A stretch of DNA of 64,000 bases from Streptomyces actinomycinicus (GCF_016741775.1 NZ_JAERRK010000017.1:118558-182557), one strand, 5' to 3'. Shown: positions 1-8,221, numbered from the stretch's first letter. Made by a program: numbers and translations. Notes: generated by a model not told the origin, from the letters alone.

Positions 1-718
1 GTGCTGTTGCGGGGGGCGCCGGAGGAGGAGCCGGAGTACCGGCAGACGGAGGAATCCGCTTCGGAGCAGGGGCCAGGGAGCCATCCGACGGAGGAAGCAG
101 TTCCGGCACAGGGACCAGGGAGCCATCCGACGGAGGAACCAGCTCCGGCACAGGGGCCAGGGAGCCATCCGAGGGAGGAACCAGCTCCGGCACAGGGGCC
201 AGGGAGCCATCCGACGGAGGAACCAGCTCCGGCACAGGGGCCAGGGAGCCATCCGGCGGAGGAAGCAGTTCCGGGGGAGGCGCCCCGTCCTTGAGTGTGG
301 GCGTCAGGGGCCCCGCCGGACCCGCTCTCGCCCGCACCTCGGCCGCGAACGGCCCCCTTCCCGCGGCCACGGTCACCTCGGAGATCTCGCCCATGACCGC
401 GCAGCGCACCAGCCGCACATCCTGGGCCACCGCCAGCCCCTCGGCCCGGGCGCAGGCCGCCGCCCCGCCCTCGGCCCAGTGGTCGGCCGCCGCGAGCGCC
501 GCCAGATCCGCGCCGCCGGCCGCCCGGTGCCGGACGACGACGGCCTGGCCGAGGGCGAGCACCGCGCCGAACACCACGCACAGCACGGCGACGGCCCCCA
601 GACTCCAGACGGTCGCCGAGCCCTGGTCCGAGCCCCACCGCCGCCCCCGCCCCCGCTTCGGGCCCCCGGGCCTGCCGCCGCGCGGCCCCGCCCGGCCCGG
701 CTCGTCCGCGCGCCTCAT
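1..718 (-). CDS. TadE-like secreted/membrane protein of the helicase/secretion neighbourhood (partial, 3' end outside window)
   Basis: The frame opens with an ATG whose A overlaps the stop of the preceding TadE gene (ATGA), indicating translational coupling. An Arg/Gly-rich cytoplasmic N-terminus (about residues 1-30) with DQGSATVWSLGAVAVL is followed by one hydrophobic helix, the organisation of the TadE/TadG-like proteins next to CpaE/TadA in actinobacteria (Rv3654c type). After about residue 130 the protein becomes Pro-rich, made of 14-residue repeats PPSDGSLAPVPELV. No stop occurs before base 1, so the C-terminus is missing. Presumed role: minor component of a Flp/Tad pilus or secretion apparatus. 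The repeat tail is unusual for the family. Confidence 0.75.
   Translation of the reverse strand, partial: MRRADEPGRAGPRGGRPGGPKRGRGRRWGSDQGSATVWSLGAVAVLCVVFGAVLALGQAVVVRHRAAGGADLAALAAADHWAEGGAAACARAEGLAVAQDVRLVRCAVMGEISEVTVAAGRGPFAAEVRARAGPAGPLTPTLKDGAPPPELLPPPDGSLAPVPELVPPSDGSLAPVPELVPPSDGSLAPVPELVPPSDGSLVPVPELLPPSDGSLAPAPKRIPPSAGTPAPPPAPPATA
73..282. repeat. 42-bp tandem repeat, 5 copies, coding
   Basis: Five units start at 73, 115, 157, 199 and 241, each 42 bp with few mismatches. Because 42 is a multiple of 3, the array encodes an in-frame 14-residue Pro/Ser/Glu repeat in the C-terminal part of the minus-strand TadE-like protein. Confidence 0.9.
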
Positions 719-1092
719 GGACCGCCTCCCCCGGTCCCCACCGTGTCCTCAGCCAGCGCCACGGCCTCCTCCCGTACCTCGAACGGCAGCCCGCTCAGCA
801 CCGGTGGTCTGGCCACCACCGTCACCCGGACCCGGTCGCCCTCGCGTGCGACGCTCACCCGCGCTCCCCGCGGTGCGCCGTCCCGGGCCACCGTCACCAC
901 CGCGTCGGCCGGATCCTGCCGGGCGGCGGCCCGGGCGCCCGTGCGGGCGGCGTCCACGCACTGGATCTGTGCCGCCACCACGAGCAGCCCCCAGACCAGC
1001 GCCATGGTGAACGCCACCAGCACGGACAGCACCACGGCCGTCTCCGCGGTCACGAACCCGCGGTCCCGGTCACGCCGGTCACATGCGCGCAC
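715..1092 (-). CDS. TadE-family pilus assembly protein
   Basis: 125 aa from a GTG. The short charged N-terminus ends in RGFVTAETAVVL, the prepilin-like GFVTxE signature of TadE-like proteins, followed by one hydrophobic segment (about residues 15-40) and a small extracytoplasmic domain ending in a Gly tail. This matches the Rv3655c type in size and order. It overlaps the upstream pilin-like gene by 14 bases and the downstream gene by 4, so it sits in a tight operon. Presumed pseudopilin or assembly factor of the Tad system. GTG is chosen because it is the only start that keeps the whole GFVTAE signal. Confidence 0.85.
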   Translation of the reverse strand: MRACDRRDRDRGFVTAETAVVLSVLVAFTMALVWGLLVVAAQIQCVDAARTGARAAARQDPADAVVTVARDGAPRGARVSVAREGDRVRVTVVARPPVLSGLPFEVREEAVALAEDTVGTGGGGP

Positions 1093-1279
1093 TGAGGGCC
1101 TTCTTCACGATGGCCTGCAGCTCCGCCCGGACCTGGCCGCTGGTGACGACCTCGTAGAGCAGCAACGCGAACCCGACGGCCGCGATGATCCCCATCGCGT
1201 ACTCGGACGTCACCATTCCGGCGTCCTGACGGCACGCCCGGCGCATGCGCAGCGCGCCTGCCCTGAACTTCCTGAACAT
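1079..1279 (-). CDS. DUF4244 / Flp pilin-like protein
   Basis: 66 aa. A positively charged leader MFRKFRAGALRMRRACRQDAG precedes MVTSEYAMGIIAAVGFALLLYEVV, a type IV prepilin-like cleavage region (G, then V-x-S-E) and hydrophobic helix. This is the DUF4244 (Rv3656c) pattern, found between TadC and TadE in actinobacterial tad clusters, and it is probably the structural Flp-type subunit. Its 3' end overlaps the start of the TadE gene. No peptidase gene (TadV/CpaA) is seen in the window. Confidence 0.85.
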   Translation of the reverse strand: MFRKFRAGALRMRRACRQDAGMVTSEYAMGIIAAVGFALLLYEVVTSGQVRAELQAIVKKALSARM

Positions 1280-1363
1280 CTCAACCCCCGTGGGTCTCGG
1301 ATTCGTTGTCGATCGATTTCGGTACTCGGCCGATGTCCGCGTGCGGTGCTCCTCCCGTTCGCC

Positions 1364-2143
1364 TCACCTCCCTCCCAGCACCCCGCCCGCCAGTCCGATC
1401 ACCACGGGCAGCACGCCGAGGGCGATGAACGCGGGCAGGAAGCACAGCCCGACCGGCGCGGAGATCAGTACGGCCGCCCGGCGCGCCCGGGCCGTCGTGG
1501 CGCGGGCCCATTCCGCCCGTGCGTCCGAGGCGAGGCGGGCCACCGGCCCGGCCGCGGGCAGACCGGACTCGTCCGCCCGCTCCAGCAGCCGCGCCAGAGC
1601 ACCGGCGCCGGGCAGCGTCGCCAAGCCGCGCCAGGCGTCAGCCGGTTCGCCGCCGAGCCGGACCTCCGCCGCACCCCGTGCGAGCGCCTGCCCGACGGGC
1701 CCGCCGAGGGCCTCTCCCACCGCATGAGCGGCGATCACCGGTCCGGCACCGGCTGCGATACAGGCAGCCAGCAGGTCGGCGGCGAGGGGGAGTTGGCGGG
1801 CCGCAGGGGTCGTGTCGGCCGCCGCCGTCTGCCCGGCCGAGGTCTGCCGTTCCCGCCACCGCCACAGCGCCACGCCCACACCGAGCCCCAGCAGAATTCC
1901 GGTGAACCCGCCGACCAGCACCCCTGCGCCGAAGGCCGCGCCCGCCGGTGGCAGCCAGCGCCGTACAACACCTGGCACGGTGAACGACGCCCCGGACGGA
2001 GGGAGTTCGAGACCCATCAGCTCGGCCATCCGGCGCCGTGCCCGCCGCCGGCGCCGGACCAGATCCAGTCGCCGGACACCCCAGCCGAGGACCAGCACGA
2101 CGATCCCGGCCATCCCCAGCCTGTGGACGACTTCCCCGCTCAT
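1364..2143 (-). CDS. TadC-like type II secretion F domain protein
   Basis: 259 aa from an ATG (MSGEVVHRLGM); an upstream in-frame start would give 280 aa. TM helices lie near residues 8-25 and 70-95 and at the C-terminus (two helices ending GLAGGVLGGR). The middle part has the T2SSF-like pattern LAADLLAACIAAGAG...AVGEALGGPVGQAL. It is the inner-membrane platform protein partnered with TadB for the TadA ATPase. The gene lies 85 nt upstream of the pilin-like gene. The 234-nt gap back to tadB holds low-complexity CCCTCG/CCGTCG runs and no obvious gene. Confidence 0.85.
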   Translation of the reverse strand: MSGEVVHRLGMAGIVVLVLGWGVRRLDLVRRRRRARRRMAELMGLELPPSGASFTVPGVVRRWLPPAGAAFGAGVLVGGFTGILLGLGVGVALWRWRERQTSAGQTAAADTTPAARQLPLAADLLAACIAAGAGPVIAAHAVGEALGGPVGQALARGAAEVRLGGEPADAWRGLATLPGAGALARLLERADESGLPAAGPVARLASDARAEWARATTARARRAAVLISAPVGLCFLPAFIALGVLPVVIGLAGGVLGGR

Positions 2144-2377
2144 ACCCGCTGCCCTTTCCGCATCTTTCGGACTTTCCGCCCATCCCGGCCCCATCGACCA
2201 CCACACCGACCACGCCCTCGGCCACCCATCACCCCGCCGCCCTCGTCGTCGCCGTCACCCTCGCCCTCGCCCTCGCCGTCGCCGTCACGGTCGCGGTCGC
2301 GGTCGCCCACACGGCACCACTCACCCCCTCCACGCAGCCACCGCTCACTCCCCCTCCGCCCCGCTCACAGCCACCGC

Positions 2378-3241
2378 TCACTCCCCCTCCGCCGCCCGCA
2401 CGATCCGTGCGGCCCACCACATCCCCGCGGCCTCGAACACCGCCCCGGCCACCAGGCAGCCGAGCCCGGCTCCGCTGTGCAGCAGGACCCGCAGCGGGTC
2501 GGCGCCCATGGCCGCGCCGAGGAGGAGGCCGAGGGCGGGCAGGCCGGCGAGCAGCACCGCGGTGGCCCGGGCACCCGCCAACTGGGCGCGCAAATCGGCA
2601 CGCTGGTCCCGCTCGGCCCGCAGTGCTCCGTCCAGCCGGTCCAGCCCGGCGGCGAGTCCGGCGCCCTGGTCCACGGCGACCCGCCAGCACGCGGCGAGTC
2701 CGAGCAGGCCCTCGGCCCCCGGCTGCCGGGCCGCCACGGCGAGCGCGCCGGGCACGTCCCCGCCGAACCGTGCCGCCGCGACCACGGCCGCCTGCGCGTC
2801 GCCGAGTCCGTCGGAGTCCCGCGCGGCCCGCAGCAGCGCCTCACCGGGCTGCCGTCCCACCCGCACCTCGCCGGCGAGCGCACCGCACAGGGTGATCACC
2901 GCGTCCGCCCGCCGGTCCCGGGCGTGCCGGGCCCTGCGGGTCAGCCGCATCCGCCGCAGCACCGGGACTCCGGCCGCCCCCGCGGCAACCGGAATCACCG
3001 AGGAACCCAGCAGGCCGATCGCCAGCCCGGCGACGAGCGCCCACCACTCGGGTCCGCACCGCCCGCGTACCCGCCGCAGCTCGGCGAGGGCTTGTTCCCA
3101 GGCGGGCGGCCCGGCCGGCACCGCTCCTCCGCCGGCGAGCAGCAGCCGCGCCCGCCGCATCCCGTAGTGGCGCCCGCCCAGCAGCCAGACCAGCGCGCCG
3201 AGACAGACCAGCGCGGTCCCCGTCGACGTCCCACCGCTCAC
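2378..3241 (-). CDS. TadB-like type II secretion F domain protein
   Basis: 287 aa starting at a GTG that overlaps the tadA stop by 4 bases (GTGA). An N-terminal TM (TALVCLGALVWLLGG) and a helix pair near residues 60-85 are followed by the T2SSF cytoplasmic domain (DAVITLCGALAGEVRVGRQ...ALLRAARDSDGLGD) and two C-terminal TM helices. It forms the inner-membrane platform of the Tad secretion system together with TadC. Translational coupling to tadA fixes the start, although the frame stays open upstream through tadA. Confidence 0.85.
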   Translation of the reverse strand: MSGGTSTGTALVCLGALVWLLGGRHYGMRRARLLLAGGGAVPAGPPAWEQALAELRRVRGRCGPEWWALVAGLAIGLLGSSVIPVAAGAAGVPVLRRMRLTRRARHARDRRADAVITLCGALAGEVRVGRQPGEALLRAARDSDGLGDAQAAVVAAARFGGDVPGALAVAARQPGAEGLLGLAACWRVAVDQGAGLAAGLDRLDGALRAERDQRADLRAQLAGARATAVLLAGLPALGLLLGAAMGADPLRVLLHSGAGLGCLVAGAVFEAAGMWWAARIVRAAEGE

Positions 3242-4446
3242 GTCGTCCACCCCTCCCCCTCGTCCCCCGACTCGTCGGCGGTGCCGAGCAGTTGCCGCAA
3301 CCGCTCCCACCCCCGCTCCCGCACGAACTCCCGCTCGCCCCAGCACAGAGCCGGCACCGTCCGCACCAGCCCGTCGGCGTCCCGCTCCAGCACATGCACC
3401 TCGGCGATCCGGCGCCGCCCGGACCGGTCCCGTACGAGATGCACCACCACGGAGAGGGCGGCCGCCAACTGGCTGTGCAGCGCGGCCCGGTCCAGTCCGG
3501 CGGCCGTGGCCAGCGCCTCCAGCCGGGCCGGCACGTCCGCGGCGGCGTTGGCGTGAACCGTGCAGCACCCGCCTTCGTGTCCCGTGTTGAGGGCGGCGAG
3601 CAGATGCACGACCTCGGGTCCGCGCACCTCGCCCACGACCAGCCGGTCCGGTCGCATCCGCAGTGCTTGCCGCACGAGGTCCTCCAGGGTGACCAGCCCG
3701 GCGCCCTCCTGGTTGGCGGGCCGGGTCTCCAGCCGGACGACGTGCGGGTGGTCCGGTCTCAGCTCGGCCGAGTCCTCGGCGAGCACGATCCGCTCGCCCG
3801 GTCCGACGAGCCCGAGCAGGGCGCTCAGCAGGGTCGTCTTGCCGCTCCCGGTGCCACCGCTGACGAGGAAGGACAGCCGGGCCGCGAGGAGCGCCCGCAG
3901 GATCCGGTCGCCGCCGGGCGGCACCGTGCCGGCCGCGACGAGTTCCTCGACGGTGAAGGCCCGGGGCCGTACCACCCGCAGGGCCAGGCAGGTGCAGCCG
4001 ACGGCGACCGGGGGCAGCACCGCGTGCAGCCGGGTGCCGTCGGGCAGCCGGGCGTCCGCCCACGGCCGGGCGTCGTCCAGCCGGCGTCCGGCCACGGCGG
4101 CCAGCCGCTGCGCGAGGCGTCGTACGGCCGCCGCGTCGGGGAAGGAGACGGGGGTCAGTTCCAGGCCGCCTCCGCGGTCCACCCAGACCCGGTCCGGGCC
4201 GGAGACCAGGACGTCGGTCACCTCGGGGTCGGCGAGCAACGGCTCCAGGGGGCCGGTGCCGACGAGTTCGGACCTCAGGTGCTCCGCCGCGCCGAGGACC
4301 TCGGCGTCACCGAGCACCCGGCCCTGTTCGCGCAGGGCCTGGGCCACGCGCGCGGGGGTGGGTTCGGCGCCGCTCTCGGCGAGCCAGCGGCGGACGCCGT
4401 CGAGCAGGGCCGCGCCGTCGGTCCGGTCGAGGCCGGGGAGGGTCAT
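3238..4446 (-). CDS. tadA: TadA/CpaF-type secretion ATPase
   Basis: 402 aa. The sequence carries a clear Walker A GGTGSGKT at about 197-204, an Asp-box region ERIVLAEDSAEL, Walker B-like LVVGEVRG near 269-276 and the His box GHEGGCCTVHAN at 289-300, all hallmarks of the GspE/CpaF (TadA) hexameric ATPases that power Flp pilus assembly. It starts with an ATG overlapping the Ssd stop (ATGA) and ends overlapping tadB, so ssd-tadA-tadB are translationally linked. The mycobacterial equivalent is Rv3659c. Confidence 0.93.
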   Translation of the reverse strand: MTLPGLDRTDGAALLDGVRRWLAESGAEPTPARVAQALREQGRVLGDAEVLGAAEHLRSELVGTGPLEPLLADPEVTDVLVSGPDRVWVDRGGGLELTPVSFPDAAAVRRLAQRLAAVAGRRLDDARPWADARLPDGTRLHAVLPPVAVGCTCLALRVVRPRAFTVEELVAAGTVPPGGDRILRALLAARLSFLVSGGTGSGKTTLLSALLGLVGPGERIVLAEDSAELRPDHPHVVRLETRPANQEGAGLVTLEDLVRQALRMRPDRLVVGEVRGPEVVHLLAALNTGHEGGCCTVHANAAADVPARLEALATAAGLDRAALHSQLAAALSVVVHLVRDRSGRRRIAEVHVLERDADGLVRTVPALCWGEREFVRERGWERLRQLLGTADESGDEGEGWTT

Positions 4447-5549
4447 CGGGCGCCTCCCGCGTCGGCCATGGCGCGCTCCCAGAAGTTCACGCAGAAGCGG
4501 GCGAGCGGGCCGCGGCCGGTGCCGGCCGGGGGTTTCGGGCCGCCTCGGGGGCGCAACAGGGCCGGTTCGACGGGCACCTCGCCGGCCAGCGGCAGCCCGA
4601 GCAGCCGTGCCACCTCCCGGTCGTCCAGGCCGGGCGGGTACGGCCCGCGGACCACCACCCGCAGGTCGCGCACGACCATGCCGACGGCCGAGGCGACCCG
4701 TCCGGCGGCGGCGACGGCGCGCAGTTCGGCGGGGACGACGACCAGGGCCAGGTCGAGCTGGGCGAGTGCTTCGGCGACCCCGTCGTCCAGGCGCCGGGGC
4801 AGGTCGACCACGACGGTGCCGCCGCGCCGCCGTGCGGCGGCCAGCACGGCGCGCACCGCCTGGGCCGGAACGGCGACGCAGTCGCCGCGGTCCCAGCTGA
4901 GCACGCGCAGGGAGTGCAGTTCGGGCAGCGACTCCTCCAGGGCGCCGCCGCCCACCCGGCCGCGGGAGGCGGCGAAGGCGGGCCAGCGCAGCCCTTCGGC
5001 GCTCTCGCCGCCGAGGAGTACGTCGAGTCCGCCGCCGAGCGGATCGGCGTCCACCAGCAGGGTGCGCAGTCCTTCACGCGCGGAGGTGACGGCGAGCGCG
5101 CACGCGAGCGTGGACGCGCCGGCCCCGCCCCGCCCGCCGATCACTCCGACGGTGAGCGCGGGGCGGCCGATTCCCTCGGCCACGTCGGCGATGCGGTCGA
5201 CCAGCCACTGCTCGCCGTCGGGGAGCATCAGGACATGGTCGGCGCCGATCTCGACGGCTCGTTTCCACACCCCCGAGTCGTCCTGATCCCGGCCCACCAG
5301 CACCACTCCGGGCCGGCGCGCGGCCCCGCGCACCCGGCGGGCGGCGTCGTCACCGACCAGCACGAGCGGGGCCGCCTCCCAGCCGTCCCCGGATTCCGGT
5401 ACGCCGTGATGGACCTCGGGCGTGGCGCCCGCCGCGGCGCACAGGCGCAGCAGGTCGTCCAGGATCACGGCGTCCTCGGTGACGATGAGCGGCCGTCCGG
5501 GCCGGCCTCCGGTGCCGGGTGGCGGGTCGTGGGTGACGGTTCCGGTCAC
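4443..5549 (-). CDS. CpaE-like / septum site-determining (Ssd) protein
   Basis: 368 aa from a GTG with a good Shine-Dalgarno (AAGGGGGG). A receiver-like N-terminal half (residues 20-125) precedes a MinD/CpaE-type ATPase fold. The P-loop reads GGRGGAGAST at about 138-147: the signature Lys is Arg and the phosphate-binding Lys is Ala, so classical ATP hydrolysis is doubtful. This is typical of the actinobacterial CpaE homologue next to TadA (Rv3660c, Ssd). Likely role: polar or septal placement of the Tad machine. First gene of the minus-strand operon. Upstream in-frame codons exist to 5843 but lack an RBS. Confidence 0.87.
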   Translation of the reverse strand: MTGTVTHDPPPGTGGRPGRPLIVTEDAVILDDLLRLCAAAGATPEVHHGVPESGDGWEAAPLVLVGDDAARRVRGAARRPGVVLVGRDQDDSGVWKRAVEIGADHVLMLPDGEQWLVDRIADVAEGIGRPALTVGVIGGRGGAGASTLACALAVTSAREGLRTLLVDADPLGGGLDVLLGGESAEGLRWPAFAASRGRVGGGALEESLPELHSLRVLSWDRGDCVAVPAQAVRAVLAAARRRGGTVVVDLPRRLDDGVAEALAQLDLALVVVPAELRAVAAAGRVASAVGMVVRDLRVVVRGPYPPGLDDREVARLLGLPLAGEVPVEPALLRPRGGPKPPAGTGRGPLARFCVNFWERAMADAGGAR

Positions 5550-5650
5550 GGGTGTTCCCCCCTTCGCTGCGTGGGCCGCGCAGCCCCTGCGGCCCCGCGA
5601 TTCCCAAAGGTGTGAAGAACCGGCAAGCGGCTCCATATGAACGGCCGATA

Positions 5651-5690
5651 GGAACCGGCCATACGCGCCTCGGCAATCGGAACCGGCCAT
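5651..5690. repeat. Pair of 12-bp direct repeats upstream of the tad operon
   Basis: GGAACCGGCCAT occurs twice with a 28-bp period, about 100-140 bp upstream of the ssd GTG. It could be a regulator-binding pair or chance. The GGAAC core also resembles an ECF sigma -35 element, but no matching -10 is obvious. Confidence 0.35.
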
Positions 5691-5965
5691 GAACTCGGCC
5701 CGGCCGGGGCGCACTGGAATCACGGTGCAGCGATCCGCGAAATAATGTGGATCTTGGTTGAAAACTGTGGACAAGCCGGGCCCTGTGAATATCTCCATCA
5801 CCCATACCGGTGACCCTTGTACTGATACGCGTGCGACTTCCACAGAGCAGCGTGGCGATTACACTGCGTAACAGATCATGGACATGCCGAAGCCGCGGAC
5901 AGCGGGGCACAGGGCCGGCCACAGGACCGCACGAAGAAAGAGGAGGAGCCGGAAAACCCGTCCGG

Positions 5966-6040
5966 ACATGCGACGACCCCCGCCGGGGGGGAGAGCGGGG
6001 GTCGTCCCCACGGCCGACTCGGGGGGGGGAGGAGTCGGGC
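5966..6040 (-). ncRNA. 6C small RNA
   Basis: On the minus strand two consecutive hairpins expose C-runs in their loops. The first has a 7-bp stem (6032-6038 with 6014-6020) whose 11-nt loop contains nine consecutive C. The second has a perfect 11-bp stem (5995-6005 with 5973-5983) whose loop contains seven C; its GC-rich stem could also end transcription. Two stem-loops each with at least six loop cytosines define the actinobacterial 6C RNA family. Position agrees as well: in Mycobacterium the 6C RNA (B11) lies between the Ssd gene Rv3660c and the HAD gene Rv3661, exactly the neighbours here. A TGCTAA -10-like hexamer (minus, 6050-6045) suggests transcription starts near 6038. Ends are approximate. 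Confidence 0.85.
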
Positions 6041-6142
6041 CGGGTTAGCACGGTCGCGAACGATCCGTGACTTCCATGGTGTACCCGAGAGCCCTCTCAG
6101 GCAAACCCACGCGCCACACCTTACGCCGAATGGTGGGCGCCT

Positions 6143-6973
6143 ATGCTCAAGGGCGTGGAAAACCACTCCTTGCCCCGCGCAGCAGCCTTCTTTGACCTGG
6201 ACAAGACGGTCATTGCGAAGTCGAGCACGCTCACCTTCAGCAAGTCCTTCTACCAAGGCGGGCTGATCAACCGCAGGGCCGCGCTGCGTACCGCATATGC
6301 CCAGTTCGTCTTCCTGGCCGGCGGCCTGGACCACGACCAGATGGAGCGCATGCGCGAGTATCTGTCCGCACTGTGCCGCGGCTGGAACGTCCAGCAGGTG
6401 CGCGAGATCGTCGCCGAGACGCTGCACGAGCTGATCGACCCGATCATCTACGACGAGGCCGCCTCGCTCATCGAGGAGCACCACACGGCCGGCCGCGACG
6501 TCGTGATCGTGTCCACCTCGGGCGCCGAGGTCGTCGAACCGGTCGGCGAGCTGCTGGGCGCGGACCGCGTGGTCGCCACCCGCATGGTCGTCGGCGAGGA
6601 CGGCTGCTTCACCGGCGAGGTCGAGTACTACGCCTACGGCCCGACCAAGGCCGAGGCCATCCGGGAACTGGCCGTCTCCGAGGGATACGACCTCGACCGC
6701 TGCTACGCCTACAGCGACTCGGCGACCGACCTGCCGATGCTCCGGACGGTCGGGCACCCGCACGCCGTGAATCCGGACCGGGCCCTGCGCCGCGAGGCGC
6801 TCGCGCACGGCTGGCCGGTGCTGGAGTTCCGCCACCCGGTCCCGCTCAAGAAGCGGCTGCCCGCGCTCTCGGTGCCGCCCCGCCCGGCACTGGTCGCGGC
6901 GGCGGCCGTAGGAGCGGCAGCGGCGACCGCCGGCCTCGTCTGGTACGCCAGCAAGCGCCGCAGCACGGCCTGA
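6143..6973 (+). CDS. HAD-superfamily IB hydrolase (phosphoserine phosphatase-like), C-terminally membrane anchored
   Basis: 276 aa. HAD motif I is FFDLDKTVIA (Asp18, Asp20), motif II is VIVSTSG near residue 118, and the motif III/IV region is GPTKAEAI...YAYSDSATDLPML. The helical cap fits the IB subfamily. A single hydrophobic C-terminal segment (about 247-267) ending in KRRSTA suggests a tail-anchored membrane protein. It is the homologue of Rv3661 and of the S. coelicolor protein annotated as morphological differentiation-associated (SCO3558). Substrate unknown. The first ATG lacks a strong RBS; a GTG 12 nt downstream, preceded by AAGGG, is an alternative start. Confidence 0.87.
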   Translation: MLKGVENHSLPRAAAFFDLDKTVIAKSSTLTFSKSFYQGGLINRRAALRTAYAQFVFLAGGLDHDQMERMREYLSALCRGWNVQQVREIVAETLHELIDPIIYDEAASLIEEHHTAGRDVVIVSTSGAEVVEPVGELLGADRVVATRMVVGEDGCFTGEVEYYAYGPTKAEAIRELAVSEGYDLDRCYAYSDSATDLPMLRTVGHPHAVNPDRALRREALAHGWPVLEFRHPVPLKKRLPALSVPPRPALVAAAAVGAAAATAGLVWYASKRRSTA

Positions 6974-7063
6974 GCCGCAGCCGTTTCACCCCGTTTGAGC
7001 GTGTAAGTAAAGAAGTGCGGGCAGGGGTTCCGCTTGCTCCCCGCTCGCGGTACAAAGAACTTA

Positions 7064-7290
7064 GGCCCGCGAGACCAAAGGACATCCGAGAGGATCCCCT
7101 ACCACTACGCAGTTGGCCCCACGGACCCAGCATGAACATCGGGCACCCACGCGACGTCGACCCGTCGATTACGGGCCAGCCGCACCAGGTGACGGGCAAA
7201 GCATCCCGGCCTGATGGGCACATATCGAGGACGCTTGGTAACCGGGTGATCATGCCAGCGGCGGTACGAGAAATCGTACCGCCGCAACCC
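7064..7290 (+). ncRNA. Candidate stable RNA, 6S-like (scr3559-type) locus
   Basis: About 420 bp between the convergent HAD and Fic-like genes contain no plausible protein gene but are strongly structured and end in a perfect 12-bp GNRA-loop hairpin (7258-7285). In S. coelicolor the SCO3558/SCO3559 interval, the same pair of neighbours, is reported to encode the 6S-like RNA scr3559. A long-range match ACCAA (about 7073) with TTGGT (about 7235) could close an outer helix. Strand is inferred from the GAAA tetraloop and the terminator position. The 5' end is a guess. Confidence 0.45.
7258..7285. terminator. Perfect 12-bp hairpin with GAAA loop
   Basis: GCGGCGGTACGA, loop GAAA, TCGTACCGCCGC. It lies between convergent genes (HAD on plus, Fic-like on minus) and probably ends the candidate RNA. 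There is no T-tract, as is common in Streptomyces. Confidence 0.75.
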
Positions 7291-7396
7291 GTTTCCGGGG
7301 TCCGCCCTTCCGGACCACCCTCCCCGGGTCCGCCCTTCCGGGGTCCGTCCTGACGGGGGCCTTCAACTCCGAGGTCCGCCCTGACGGGGTCCCTCC

Positions 7397-8221
7397 TCAG
7401 GCAGCGCCGCGCTGCAGGGCCTCACACACCGCCGTCGACTCGCGCACGCCCAGCTCGATCGCCCGGCCGCAGTGCGCGATCCATGCCGCCATGCCCTCGG
7501 GGGTGCAGGAGACGTATCCGTCCAGCGCGGCCAGGTAGGAGGCGCGGCCCAGTTCGGCGTGCCCGACCTCGGCCGGACAGACCGCCTTCGGGTCCAGGCC
7601 GCTGCCGATCAGCACGATCCGCTCGGCCGCACGCGCCACCAGGCCGTTGTGGGACGCGAAGGGACGCAGCGCGAGCAGCTCGCCGTGCACCACCGCGGCC
7701 GTCACCAGGGCGGGCGCGGAGGTGCCGGCGATAATCAGGTCCGCGAGGCCCTCCAGCCGCCCCGAGACCTCCTCGGCGGCCGGCAGCGGCAGCTCGACCA
7801 GCGGCTCGTCCACCGCCTCGCCCGCCTGACGCGGCCGGCCGACCTGCTCCTCCTTGCCCGCCGCGGCCACCAGATGCAGCCGGGCCAGCACCCGCAGGGG
7901 CGACTGGCGCCAGATGGACAGCAGCTGTCCCGCCTCGGCGGTGAGCCGCAGGGCCGCCCCCACCACACGGGCCTCCGGGTCGGCGCTGAAGTCGGTGCGC
8001 CGCCGCACCTCCTCCAGGGCCCAGTCGGCGCCGGACAGCGCGGCCGAGCCCCGGGCGCCGCGCAGGGCCGCCTCGGAGGTGATGGCGTTGCTGCGCCGGC
8101 GCATGATCCGGTGCCCGTAGACCCGGTCCACGGCCTTGCGCACGGACTCCACGGACTCGGCCACGCCGGGCAGCGCGCCCAGGGCCGCGAGCGGATCGGC
8201 GTTCGCGCCTGTCGTACTCAT
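7397..8221 (-). CDS. Fic/Doc-like protein with degenerate active site
   Basis: 274 aa from an ATG preceded by TAGGGT. The all-helical sequence ends in a Fic-like core VVHGELLALRPFASHNGLVARA (about 178-199). The canonical HPFx(D/E)GNGR motif is altered: the catalytic His is Arg (RPF) and the acidic residue is absent (ASHNG). AMPylation therefore looks unlikely, and it may be a structural or regulatory relative. Orthologues in Streptomyces are often annotated oxidoreductase (SCO3559). It is divergent from the ATPase gene at 8323, with about 100 bp between them carrying an inverted repeat. Longer starts reach 8290 but would run over that repeat. Confidence 0.7.
   Translation of the reverse strand: MSTTGANADPLAALGALPGVAESVESVRKAVDRVYGHRIMRRRSNAITSEAALRGARGSAALSGADWALEEVRRRTDFSADPEARVVGAALRLTAEAGQLLSIWRQSPLRVLARLHLVAAAGKEEQVGRPRQAGEAVDEPLVELPLPAAEEVSGRLEGLADLIIAGTSAPALVTAAVVHGELLALRPFASHNGLVARAAERIVLIGSGLDPKAVCPAEVGHAELGRASYLAALDGYVSCTPEGMAAWIAHCGRAIELGVRESTAVCEALQRGAA

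Larger units (their letters stand above)
5550..6142. other. Intergenic region between divergent ssd and HAD genes
   Basis: No protein gene is supported here. The region holds the promoter side of the tad operon, two direct copies of GGAACCGGCCAT at 5651-5662 and 5679-5690 (28 bp apart), and the minus-strand 6C RNA listed separately at 5966-6040. Confidence 0.6.

Noticed and set aside
479..3556. Very long plus-strand open frame opposite the tad genes
   Set aside because: Pure antisense shadow: Arg/Pro/Ser low complexity, no RBS, while the minus strand carries well-conserved TadA/B/C proteins.
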